Shown here one piece after another: positions 54,976 through 64,000 of a DNA stretch of 64,000 nt. Source of the stretch: Cherax quadricarinatus (lineage: Eukaryota > Arthropoda > Malacostraca > Decapoda > Parastacidae); NCBI RefSeq assembly GCF_038502225.1, contig NC_091341.1, forward strand, positions 6,282,035-6,346,034, given 5' to 3'. Under the pieces are notes generated by a model that did no database searches, had not been told where the DNA came from, and saw nothing but the letters and a program-made list of their open reading frames with translations. How positions within the stretch are numbered: the stretch's first letter is position 1; each line of letters begins with the position of its first letter. Both the position numbers and the translations under genes were made by a program.

Positions 54976-55865
54976 CGCATCATTGACTTAAGTCACATGT
55001 GTACCGAAAATCTTATATATCATAATAATTGTCTCTCTTCATACCTGATTTTTCTTAGTTCCAGGTTTAATTTTATTGCAAACCTCTGACCTCTCTCCCC
55101 CGCATTTGAACATGCGGGATCAGATGTGGGTTCCTCGGTGGGTTGCATACTACATGGGAGGATTAATTGACGTACGTCATATACAGGATTAAAAATGACT
55201 TATTGTTGAGGTTCTTAGGCTCACTGCATGAGGAATGCCTTGTGTGTTTTATGTCTTGCTATCTGAGGACATGGCCCCTTTATTTATTGTTTGCTGATTG
55301 AGGAAGGGGGAGTGAAGAGAGACAGCAGGGGAGAGGGGGAACAGTAATCAGTAAGTCCCGTGGCAGGAGACAGACAGGAGGGCTCCTGGCTGTGTGGAAC
55401 ATAGAAGAGACCAGTGCTGTACTAAGACAAACGTGAGGAAGTTTCAGAGATCGGGACTGGAGCCGAGGAGTTGCGTACTTTTAAAAGACTATCGACTTTC
55501 AGTTGTATCTGTTACTATTTATTTCATCAAATGATAGATTTGTCTTTCCTTTCCAAGAACTCACGAGTATAATTCCCCCTGCAACATTATATTGTTCTCT
55601 TAATGATAAAAGTCTGTTGATTAACTGATTCTGTGAATACTCACCTTTTCAGTATTATGAATGACACCATTAATAAACTAAATGCATTCCCTTTCCATCT
55701 TGTTTTTTTTGGAATTATCCCCTATGAAATATTCTACTTAAAGTGGTATAATATATGGTATTTGATTAGTATTTGCAAAATGGAGAGTAATTAGCTCTTC
55801 CAGCAGTAATTAGGAAGATCATTCCTTACTCCTGGTAAAGAGTTATTCGGTTGACGTGCTCTTAC
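54976..55865. other. Unannotated DNA
   Basis: No gene or clear repeat. 55300-55400 is AG-rich. Confidence 0.4.
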
Positions 55866-55869
55866 AGTG

Positions 55870-56270
55870 GTGATGGCTGTATCCTTTCAATTTCACCAAT
55901 TTCCATAACCTTACACTGGCTGGAGCTGAATTCCAGTCGCTCCTAATCCGACCAACGTACAGTTTACCGTAAACATATCGTATCAGCTCATTATCATCCT
56001 TGCTTTCTCGTGAACCAGGATAATTGGAGCTCTATCTCTTGTACCTTGCCGATCACATTTACCAGAAACAGAACCGGCCCCATTACCAATTATTTTAGAA
56101 TTGCACTCTTAACACTAATACATCTTGATACTTTCTCCTAGACTATGACTCTTATTCATTTCTCTTATAAGCTCTATTTAACCAATTTTAATGCATTTTT
56201 CATTACTCCTTCCTGTTCTTCTGGATTTTGAATTGAACCTTTGTTCTCTACAGTGAATAATCCTTCCTAA
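55870..56270 (-). pseudogene. CR1-like LINE reverse-transcriptase relic
   Basis: On the plus strand TTACACTGGCTGGAGCTGAA, TTCCAGTCGCTCC and ATTTACCAGAAACAGAACCG follow the order of a decapod LINE read in reverse. On the minus strand, segments such as NSAPASVRLWKL roughly match the FNxxKCKVMHxG region. Assignment rests on nucleotide-level resemblance to a remembered family, so it is tentative. Confidence 0.35.
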
Positions 56271-56395
56271 CCACTCTCGTTTAAGCTCTATTTTTCGTTA
56301 CTCTGTCATAGAACAACATGCTTGAAAGAAAAGAATTAACGTCTCTAAGGAGAACTTAAATAAAGAACAGGAAATCATCCTACCTATAGAAACCA

Positions 56396-56525
56396 ACGCA
56401 AATAAACTAGCCCAGGTTGCAAATAAAGTAGCCCAGGTTGCAAATAAACTAGCCCAGGTTGCAAATAAACTAGCCCAGGTTGCAAATAAACTAGCCCAGG
56501 CTGCAAATAAACCAGCCCAGGTTCT
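56396..56525. repeat. 21-bp tandem repeat, six units
   Basis: The unit is GCAAATAAACTAGCCCAGGT plus T, with a few point changes. Its minus strand encodes a WASLFAT heptad, which is a by-product. Confidence 0.95.
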
Positions 56526-56985
56526 CCAGGTGAGCGTCACCACAGCAGCTGTTATCACAGTGACAGACAAAAACTCAAAGTATCATAAGACTAAATCCGG
56601 CGTATATAAGATCTCCTGGGAAACATGCGATAAACTTTAAATAGATAAAACATCATATAGTCTACATATCAGAGTCCTGCAAAAATCCACAACTTAAGCA
56701 AAGTGTGTATTATACAAAAAAAAAAAAAGTCATGCCTCATGGATTAAGCAAACACTGAACTTGCTGCTAACGAGGACAAGAGGACCAGGATGTAATTCTT
56801 AGAGGCTGTATTTATATAGATTTCATATACCACTGAAGAAAACTGGAGAGCATTAGGTATCGTCTATGCATTTGCCAAGTTGATATTACTAGATACAACT
56901 CATCAACAATTACGAGGGACACTGGAGTGCACACACCACTCTGCAACACTTACGTCAGCTACGACACAGGTAGCAGTAATGCAGG
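56526..56985. other. Unannotated DNA
   Basis: No gene or repeat is recognised, apart from a 13-base A run at about 56717. Confidence 0.4.
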
Positions 56986-56989
56986 TAGC

Positions 56990-57280
56990 TAAATAAAAGG
57001 GAAACAAAAACCAAGTAACCAGGTAAAAGGGCAATAAATACCACATAAATATGAGTAAAAGTAAAAAAGAACAAGTAGAGGCAAACAAGAACACAGGAAA
57101 AGGCATACACATCAACAAAAACACTATTAAATAAAATCACAGGTAAACAAAGTCACAAGTAAACAAAACTACAAGTAAACAAAAATAACAAGTAAACAGA
57201 ATCACGGCAAAACAAAATAAGTAAATAACAACGAACTGAAACCAACATCCAAGTAAACAAAGGCTTAGGTAAACACATAT
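56990..57280. repeat. Degenerate AAGTAAACAAAA-type repeats
   Basis: Short units with the core AAGTAAACAAAA recur with about 17-21 bp spacing, heavily diverged. Confidence 0.6.
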
Positions 57281-57399
57281 ATTTAAACGGAGGAAAAGAG
57301 CAAGAAGAATTCAAACGAAATTTCTCCCCCGTCTAGTAAAAGCAATATAATGCGTTGTCTCTTATATACGGTGATCCCCTAGCACACTAACTCAGCGCT

Positions 57400-57560
57400 G
57401 GGCGAGACGGGGTCAGGGGTGGGTCTCGGGTGGGATCAGGGGTGTGTGTGTCAGAAGAGGTCAGGACTGGGGGAGAGTGAGTCCGGGGGCAGGGTGAGGG
57501 TGAAGTAGGTGTGGAACAGGTCATTGGTTGGTGTGAGAAGGGTCAAGGGTAAGGGCGAGG
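57400..57560. other. G-rich stretch
   Basis: Many GGGG/GGG runs (GACGGGGTCAGGGGTGGG onward) on the plus strand. Possible G-quadruplex potential; no gene seen. Confidence 0.4.
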
Positions 57561-57689
57561 AAGGCATTTCTCAAATCAGGGGATTAAGGGGTATCACGGC
57601 AGACAACAACAACAACATTCGATGTATTTCAGCTGCTGTGTGTTCCAATAAAGGTATCCCTGTATTGCATAACCTCAACGCTCAATGCA

Positions 57690-58271
57690 AGCGAAAAGAT
57701 TAGTGCAAAATGCAGCACAAGTTCCTGTTGCATATAACTATTTGCAAACTGGATTTGGTACTCACAAGTTGTCACAAGGAACACTAATATTCCAATTTCT
57801 TCAAGAAAAATCTGAAATTAGGAAATACACAACCCAAAACTAATTCAAAACTTCCACTAACAAATACCAACTTCCAAGTCAGACTGAAGAGACATTCAAT
57901 ATCCTAAAATATATCAGCACATTAAGTTTGAAGCTCCTCAGAATTCATTAAGCTCTCTAAGCAAGATTTACTGTTAAGGTTTAAGTGTACATGTAAATAA
58001 TTAAGTAAACTTTAATAAAATTTTGGATACATATAATACATTTGTTTTACAATTGTCTGGAGGACACAGACACATGTTATGCACTGTTCACATATATGTA
58101 CATAATACAGATTTTAATTTGAATAATCCACCGTGTTTCATTTCTGATCAGAAGAGATATTCTTCAGTAATTTCACAGAAACCAATTCTGATTAATAAAC
58201 ATAGAACATTAATACTTACACAACATAAAATCAAAGCGACGCTTCCTTTGAGGAAAACGCATCGGCACTAA
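57690..58271. repeat. Decayed repeat module, copy 1 (partner 61530-62175)
   Basis: Colinear, diverged match to 61530-62175. Shared blocks: ATTAGTGCAAA, CACTAATAT..CAATTTCTTCAA, ACACA.CCC.AAA.TAATTCAA, GCACATTAAGTTT, AGTAAGATTTAC, AAACTT..TTTGA..AAAAC.CATC. No coding signal. Confidence 0.6.
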
Positions 58272-59622
58272 AAGTTCACAGCGAACCAAATGAGGCATTT
58301 TCCAGATATTGCACAGAACCTAACACTATGTGCACCAAATGAGGCATTTTCCAGATATTGCTCAGAACCTAACACTATATGCACCAAATGAGGCATTTTC
58401 CTGATATTGCACAGAACCTAACACTATGTGCACCAAATGAGGCATTTTCCTGATATTGCACAGAACCTAACACTATGTGCACCAAATGAGGCATTTTCCT
58501 GATATTGCTCAGAACCTAACACTATGTGCACCAAATGAGGCATTTTCCTGATATTGCACAGAACCTAACACTATGTGCACCAAATGAGGCATTTTCCTGA
58601 TATTGCTCAGAACCTAACACTATGTGCACCAAATGAGGCATTTTCCTGATATTGCTCAGAACCTAACACTATATGCACCAAATGAGGCATTTTCCTGATA
58701 TTGCACAGAACCTAACACTATGTGCACCAAATGAGGCATTTTCCAGATATTGCACAGAACCTAACACTGGGCTCTGGTGGCCTGGTGGTTAATGCTCTCG
58801 CTTCACACGGTGAGGACCTGGGTTCGATTCCCAGCCAGAGTAGAAACATTGGACGTGTTTCTTTCCACCTGTTGTCTATGTTCCCCATCAGTAAAATGGG
58901 TACCTGGGTGTTAGTCGACTGGTGTGGGTCGCATCCTGGGACACTGACCTAAGGAGGCCTGGTCACAGACCGGGCCGCTGGGGCGTTGACCCCCGGAACT
59001 CTCTCCAGGTAAACTCCAGGTAATGTGCACCAAATGAGGCATTTTCCAGATATTGCACAGAACCTAACACTATGTGCACCAAATGAGGCATTTTCCAGAT
59101 ATTGCTCAGAACCTAACACTATGTGCACCAAATGAGGCATTTTCCTGATATTGCACAGAACCTAACACTATGTGCACCAAATGAGGCATTTTCCAGATAT
59201 TGCACAGAACCTAACACTATGTGCACCAAATGAGGCATTTTCCAGATATTGCTCAGAACCTAACACTATGTGCACCAAATGAGGCATTTTCCAGATATTG
59301 CTCAGAACCTAACACTATGTGCACCAAATGAGGCATTTTCCAGATATTGCTCAGAACCTAACACTATATGCACCAAATGAGGCATTTTCCAGATATTGCA
59401 CAGAACCTAACACTATGTGCACCAAATGAGGCATTTTCCAGATATTGCTCAGAACCTAACACTATATGCACCAAATGAGGCATTTTCCTGATATTGCTCA
59501 GAACCTAACACTATATGCACCAAATGAGGCATTTTCCTGATATTGCTCAGAACCTAACACTATATGCACCAAATGAGGCATTTTCCTGATATTGCTCAGA
59601 ACCTAACACTATGCGCACCAAT
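58272..59622. repeat. 49-bp minisatellite interrupted by a SINE
   Basis: About 22 units of TGCACCAAATGAGGCATTTT, CCAGATATTGCACAGAAC and CTAACACTATG. Variable sites (CCAGAT/CCTGAT, GCACAG/GCTCAG, TATGTGC/TATATGC) change in blocks. A SINE at 58769-59021 splits the array. Confidence 0.95.
58769..59021 (+). mobile_element. Full-length tRNA-derived SINE
   Basis: The tRNA-like head at 58771-58842 has acceptor strands GCTCTGG/CCAGAGT, box A TGGCCTGGTGG (58778-58788), an anticodon-like loop TTCACAC (anticodon CAC, Val-type), and box B GGTTCGATTCC (58821-58831) in a CTGGG/CCCAG stem. The body runs to GGAGGCCTGGTCACAGACC and ends CTCTCCAGGTAAACTCCAGG. Both sides are satellite: the unit is cut between AACACT and ATGTGCACC with no visible TSD. 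Solo 3' parts are at 34228 and 34950. Confidence 0.9.
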
Positions 59623-59719
59623 ACCAATGTGCATCAAAAAATGTGTCATCCATTTCACATGATGAATCGACCATTAAATACTGATGACAGTCACAATTGT
59701 TTTATTTTAATCAAAGAAT

Positions 59720-59820
59720 TAAAATATAGCACCTGAGGAACGGGAGACATTCAGATTCGATCTAGGGAAATGGAGGATAAGCCCGGTTCCTTGGATCAAG
59801 AGTCTTTCATGGAGGTAAAA
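59720..59820 (-). mobile_element. Old, diverged relative of SINE S167
   Basis: GACATTCAGATTCGATCTAG and GGATCAAGAGTCTTTCAT match the minus-strand reading of S167 (ATTCAGGCTTAATTCGGGG, AATCAAGAGCCCCTCACC) with many changes. It may be an older subfamily, since 62300 shares its private GAGGATAA block. Confidence 0.6.
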
Positions 59821-60700
59821 TAATGTAATAATATAAAATACTATATCATATCGAAATTAAAAGTGGTAAAATGGAAACAAAATTCTGGAAAATAACCCCA
59901 TAAATCTTGCCCTAGATACAGTACACAAGTGTTGAAAAATTGAAGCTGATCGAATTAGGTATTCACGACAAATGAGCAAAAATTTTTGAAAAACAAATTG
60001 AAAATGTTGCTGAGAATGTTCTATAAATTGGAAAGTTTAGCCTCGTTAAATTAAAAAAAAAACATGAAACCTAATTTTTGCATATTTTTTTTTTCTTATT
60101 TATATTCTATCTAAAATTCTGTGCAGTCATGGAAGATGGGATATTGTACTTTTATTTTTATGAAAAATCAATTAGTTAAGAGTATCTAATTCATGAAAAA
60201 CTGACGCCCTACACAACCTTAAAATTAACACACAAATATTTCCAGTTAAGATCCATCAGCGTTTACAGTTTGAAGTCGACTAGAGGAAGCATTATCTATC
60301 ATTATTTGAACATCGAAACAATTTATTTAATAAAATTGGCAAAATTGAAATTTACAAAGCAGAAAGTAAACGCCAAGATTTATTTTAATAAACCCCAACA
60401 ACAGTGATAATTTGAAGCTGATCAGGGAAAGGCATTCTCCTGTAATTTATTTGATTCCCACAATTCCACTTTTTTTTTTTTAAATTTCAGTAAAATTTCA
60501 AATTTGCACTTATACTAAACTTATAGAACGTCCTCCATCTTATAAATGCATTAATATTAAATTTTGAGGCTAAACAGCTACTCAACATACATTAATATCA
60601 CTATTTATTCAATAAAATTACCAAACTGAGAATTATGCCAAATAATAGCAGCACCAACGCTGAGTTGGAGGAGCCAGATCAGTGATCAAAATTTGAAGTT
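59821..60700. repeat. Decayed A/T-rich repeat field
   Basis: Units with TTTGAAGCTGATC and ATTTATT.AATAAAATT blocks recur at irregular 130-330 bp spacing (about 59942, 60273, 60412, 60690). No gene is seen. Confidence 0.45.
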
Positions 60701-60704
60701 GATC

Positions 60705-60985
60705 GTAAGAACATAAGAAAGAAGGAACACTGCAGCACGCCTACTGACCCATGCGAAGCAGGTCCATGTCCCCCCCCGGATAAGTCCAATGACCCACCTA
60801 GTCAGGTCACTTCCACTTAAGGAGCACGGCATCAAACCTAGTAGCACAAGCTAGTCAGGTTTAACTCACACCCACCAACACCCACTCATGTATTTATCTA
60901 ACCTATTTTTACAGCAACACAACGTTTTAGCCTCTATAACTGTACTCGGGAGTTTGTTCCACTCATCCACTCATCAGTAAAGTCA
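60705..60985 (-). mobile_element. CR1-like LINE 3' end
   Basis: GAACATAAGAAAGAAGGAAC at the low end, then CACTCATGTATTTATCTAAC and GGGAGTTTGTTCCACTCATC, close to 51950-52215. Truncated within the C-terminal coding region. Confidence 0.8.
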
Positions 60986-61164
60986 TTCTCTTGTCATGAG
61001 ATGGAAGCCTACTGTTCCAAGTTCTTTTTTAACTATTTTTCTATATCGACAACTCTGCACACACAAACAGAACTTAATGGGTACCATCCCGGCCGTAAAA
61101 TGTATCAATCATTAATTACAGAATCAGTTCTGAAGAGACAGAGATAAATTTGACAAAATTTAAA

Positions 61165-61215
61165 TGGAATTATTATAAACAAAGAAAGCGTTAAACCGAC
61201 GAGACTTAAACTGGG
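61165..61215 (-). repeat. Short diverged S167-type SINE fragment
   Basis: ATTATTATAAACAAAGAAAG followed by CGTTAAACCGACGAGAC resembles the tail end of S167. Confidence 0.45.
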
Positions 61216-61529
61216 AAAAAATCACACATTTTGTACATAAAATGGGCATATCTCAGCTGTTGTCAGATTAGGAGGCCTTATATTATAAAATTATTTTTAT
61301 GAAGACTAAAGGTCAGGAAGTTACTGGAGTCATTCTTGGATGCTGAGAATAAACTGAGCAACCAAGAATCTGGTCCTGGTTACCATACACAAGTGTTGAA
61401 AATATGAAGCCGTAGAATGAAGCGTTCTCAAGTTAAGAAATAAAAACAATAGGCTAACGGAAGGAAAAATCTAGGTATCAGTTGTTGCTACACAATACTA
61501 GAAGTTCTGTTCGTCGATGCTCACGAAAA

Positions 61530-62175
61530 TATTAGTGCAAAGTGTGGTATAAGTATTTAATGCAGTTAAGTATCCTTAAGTTATCACATGGACACTAATA
61601 TCACAATTTCTTCAATAAACATGGAAAATTATGACATACACAGCCCTAAATTAATTCAACCATCCCCTAAGGAACGCTGGCTTGAAGGACCGATATTCTA
61701 AAATACACGAGCACATTAAGTTTAAAGTCGCTCAGCGTTGAAAGGTGAAGGCTGTTAGATGGATAAGTCGGAAATTATCACTTGTAATCAGTACTTCAAA
61801 TTTCCCAGTTAGGACCAACACAAGCCAAAATAAATCCAAACTTTTCTCTTAGTAAGATTTACCAGCATTTAAGGTTCAGTAACATTAGTAATTAATTTTA
61901 ATTACTTTGGCTACATAATTTTTTTTACAATGGTCTTGAGAACACAAAAGTTATGGTCACGAGAATGAATATTATATAGATTTAATCTAGGATAACCGAA
62001 TAAAGTCAAACACTGTGATTTACTTTTCTTCTGAAGAGAGATATTACACTTATCTCGCAGAAACAATTTGATTAACAAAACTGATATAAAACTTGCACAA
62101 CCCAAAAAATCAAGACAAAACTTACTTTGATGAAAACACATCAACATTAAAGTTGAAAACCGATTACAAAAGTCA
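61530..62175. repeat. Decayed repeat module, copy 2
   Basis: Partner of 57690-58271. Its 3' end (AAAGTTGAAAACCGATTACA, AAAGTCATTTTTCAGTTATG) aligns with the first unit of the 49-bp array at 58266-58320, but here it is present once and unexpanded. Confidence 0.6.
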
Positions 62176-62294
62176 TTTTTCAGTTATGGTACAGAATCAA
62201 AAAACAGTTTGACCTATACTGCCTAAAGCCAAATTTTTTTTATGTATTTTATAAGATAAATTGGCCATTAACGATTCATGTTGTTCATGTTATA

Positions 62295-62412
62295 TTTTAT
62301 TAAGTGGAAAGCGTTAAATCAGTAGGGGTCTTACAGTGTCTGTGGAATGTGATGCATTTCGATTCGATCGAGGCAAGGGGAGGATAACTCCAGTGACTTG
62401 CATCAAGAGTTA
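62295..62412 (-). mobile_element. Old, diverged relative of SINE S167
   Basis: AAGTGGAAAGCGTTAAATCA, GGGGTCTTACAGTGTCTGTG, TTCGATTCGATCGAGGCAAG and CATCAAGAGT follow the S167 order in reverse. Confidence 0.6.
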
Positions 62413-62414
62413 AG

Positions 62415-62466
62415 TATGGGCCAGTAGGCCTCCTGCAGTGTTCGTCGATTCTTCTGTTCTTATGAA
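62415..62466 (+). mobile_element. Solo CR1-like 3' end
   Basis: TATGGGCCAGTAGGCCTCCT, GCAGTGTTCGTCGATTCTTC and TGTTCTTATG are the last ~50 bp of the CR1-like family in plus orientation. Confidence 0.7.
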
Positions 62467-62995
62467 GGGAAAGCAGTCACTCTTGCTGTGAGATGAAGTG
62501 ACTCTTGCTGTGAGATGAAGTGACTCTTGCTGTGAGATGAAGACGATGAAGTGATTGCTTCTGTGAGATGAAGAGGATGAAGTGACTGTTGATGTAAGAT
62601 GAAGTGACTATTGCTGTGAGATGAAGTGACTGTTGCTGTTAGATGAAGTGACTGCTGCTGTGAGATGAAGTGACTGTTGCTGTTAGATGAAGTGACTGCT
62701 GCTGTGAGATGAAGTTATTGCTGCTGTGAGATGAAGTGATTGCTGCTGTGAGATGAAGTGACTGTTGCTGTTAGATGAAATGACTGCTGCTGTGAGATGA
62801 AGTGACTGCTGCAGTAAGATGAAGTGACTGTTGCTGCAATATGAAGTGACTGTTGCAGTGAAATAAAGTGACTGCTGCTGTGACATGAAGTGAAGTGATT
62901 GCTGTTGTGAGATGAAGAGGATAAAGTGAATGCTGTTTGGAGATGAAGAGGATGAAGTGACATTTGCTCTGAGAAGTGAGAGAAGAGACTACTGC
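62467..62995. repeat. 22-bp tandem repeat, about 20 units
   Basis: The unit is GATGAAGTGACTGCTGCTGT plus GA, with TGTTGCTGTTA variants and longer GATGAAGAGGATGAAG insertions. Confidence 0.9.
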
Positions 62996-63039
62996 TGTGA
63001 GAGGGAGTGAGAGAAGACACTGCATGTCTGGGAGAAAGG

Positions 63040-63590
63040 GGTAGAGAAAACTGCTGGAGACGAGTAAGTGAAAGCTAAGAGGAACGTAAAGAACAGGCTG
63101 AACGAGGGCGTCAGTAGACTAGAAGAATGTGGGGGATAAATCTGGAGGAACGTAGCGACCGACTGAAGGAACGTAAGGTACGATGGAAGAAATCAGTTTA
63201 GCCTAGAGGAACGTGTAGACATCCCGAAAGGAGGTGTCGGTAAACTGAGGGACTATGATGGTAGCCTGAAGAACCATGATGGTAGACTGAAGGTACACGA
63301 TGAGAGACTGAAGGACTATTATATTAGACAGAAGGACTATGATGGTAGACTGAAGGACCATGATGGTAGACTGCAGGAACGTGTGTAAGCTGGAGCAACA
63401 TGTGGTCCGGGTAACGGAACTTGTCAGCGAGCTGAGAGTACTTGTGGCTAGGCTGGAGAAAATATGAGTAGATTGAAGTAGGCTTGGTAAACATGTAGGC
63501 AGACTGAATGAACGTGTAAGTAGAGTACAGGAACGTGACGGTATGGAAGAGGAACGTGTGAACACTCGGGACTCCTTGAGCACAAATTAT
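63040..63590. repeat. Degenerate ~21-bp tandem repeat
   Basis: GGACTATGATGGTAGACTGA plus A is clearest at 63250-63385. The flanks have related CTGAAGGAACGTG-type units. The 126-codon frame on the minus strand (63203-63583) is repeat-driven. Confidence 0.75.
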
Positions 63591-64000
63591 CAGTGGCGGT
63601 AGTAGTAGTAACTCACCTTAATTACCGGCCATCAATAAGCTTAACTACCCAGCATATCGGCAGAAAATCATTACCCTATAGTAATTTTAACGATTCTCGT
63701 AAATAAAGGACGCAGCAACGACGTGTTAATGACGCTAAAATGATGTAGTAGGAAGACGACCGTGAAGAAGTAATTACAGAGTTACGAACTAGCGAGAAAT
63801 ATCCTCCTGAGACTTCGAATAGAAGATAATTAGTCCCGTGGAACAGATAATCTTTAACTAAGACGCATGCCAAAAAAATTCTCACATTTCCTCTGGCAAA
63901 AATAAATCTCTACGAATCATCGAAGCAAAGTATAGGAATATTGTCTTTCAAACAAGCTTTATTTCTTTGTGCAGTTTAAAAAATGTAGTTTGCATGTAAA
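63591..64000. other. Unannotated DNA
   Basis: No gene or repeat is recognised to the end of the window. Confidence 0.4.

Noticed and set aside
58771..58842. Functional tRNA-Val gene
   Set aside because: The anticodon stem pairs poorly for a seven-base loop and the tRNA-like head continues into a SINE body that recurs elsewhere.

Overview
The window looks like intergenic or heterochromatin-like DNA from a decapod crustacean, most probably a crayfish or lobster-type genome. Evidence for this is long (TA)n, (GA)n and (GT)n tracts, many kilobase-scale minisatellites, short (TTAGG)n arthropod-type telomeric runs, and dispersed repeat families that I recognise from decapod sequences. The species cannot be fixed from the sequence. 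I see no convincing host protein-coding gene, rRNA gene or functional tRNA gene. Nearly all long open frames are by-products of tandem arrays.

Layout: 1-2.5 kb has no recognised gene. 2.55-9.02 kb is three abutting minisatellites (26 bp, 39 bp, 15/16 bp). 9.0-13.3 kb is mostly unique DNA with one SINE and small inverted repeats. 13.33-14.65 kb is a 21-bp array. 14.86-17.5 kb holds RTE-like LINE 3' ends, a non-autonomous element with the same tail, a tRNA-like inverted repeat and a MITE. 17.5-19.07 kb is a satellite of 32-bp units, each carrying an 18-bp perfect palindrome. 19.73-27.11 kb is a 7.4-kb foldback structure with arms of about 3.45 kb. 27.27-29.8 kb is the longest RTE-like copy, with a SINE inserted in its reverse transcriptase frame. 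29.89-30.87 kb is a 5'-truncated Penelope-like element (PLE) with a GIY-YIG nuclease. A 391-bp TIR element follows, then a 22-bp array (31.66-32.93 kb).

33-44.8 kb is mostly decayed DNA with SINEs and short inverted-repeat elements, plus 29-bp and 37-bp arrays at 43 kb. 44.85-47.41 kb joins a CR1-like 5' relic to a decayed RTE-like copy. 48-56.3 kb carries several minus-strand CR1-like relics; one is split by a 429-bp element. 56.4-63.6 kb is a decayed A/T-rich repeat field with a 49-bp array interrupted by a full-length tRNA-derived SINE, and 21/22-bp arrays at the end.

How the parts relate: the RTE-like LINE shares its 3' terminus with a shorter non-autonomous element. The CR1-like LINE ends in 8-bp tail repeats and leaves many solo 3' ends. 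A ~167-bp SINE with an (AAT)n tail is present in four near-full copies and one short copy, all with target-site duplications (TSDs).

The most interesting system is a family of 170-430 bp inverted-repeat elements with 12-15 bp TSDs. They carry hammerhead-ribozyme-like cores, and the PLE has a related core near its 3' end. They look like PLE-mobilised, retrozyme-like elements. In several of them the invariant core pair C3-G8 appears as U3-A8, while stems I and II covary between copies.
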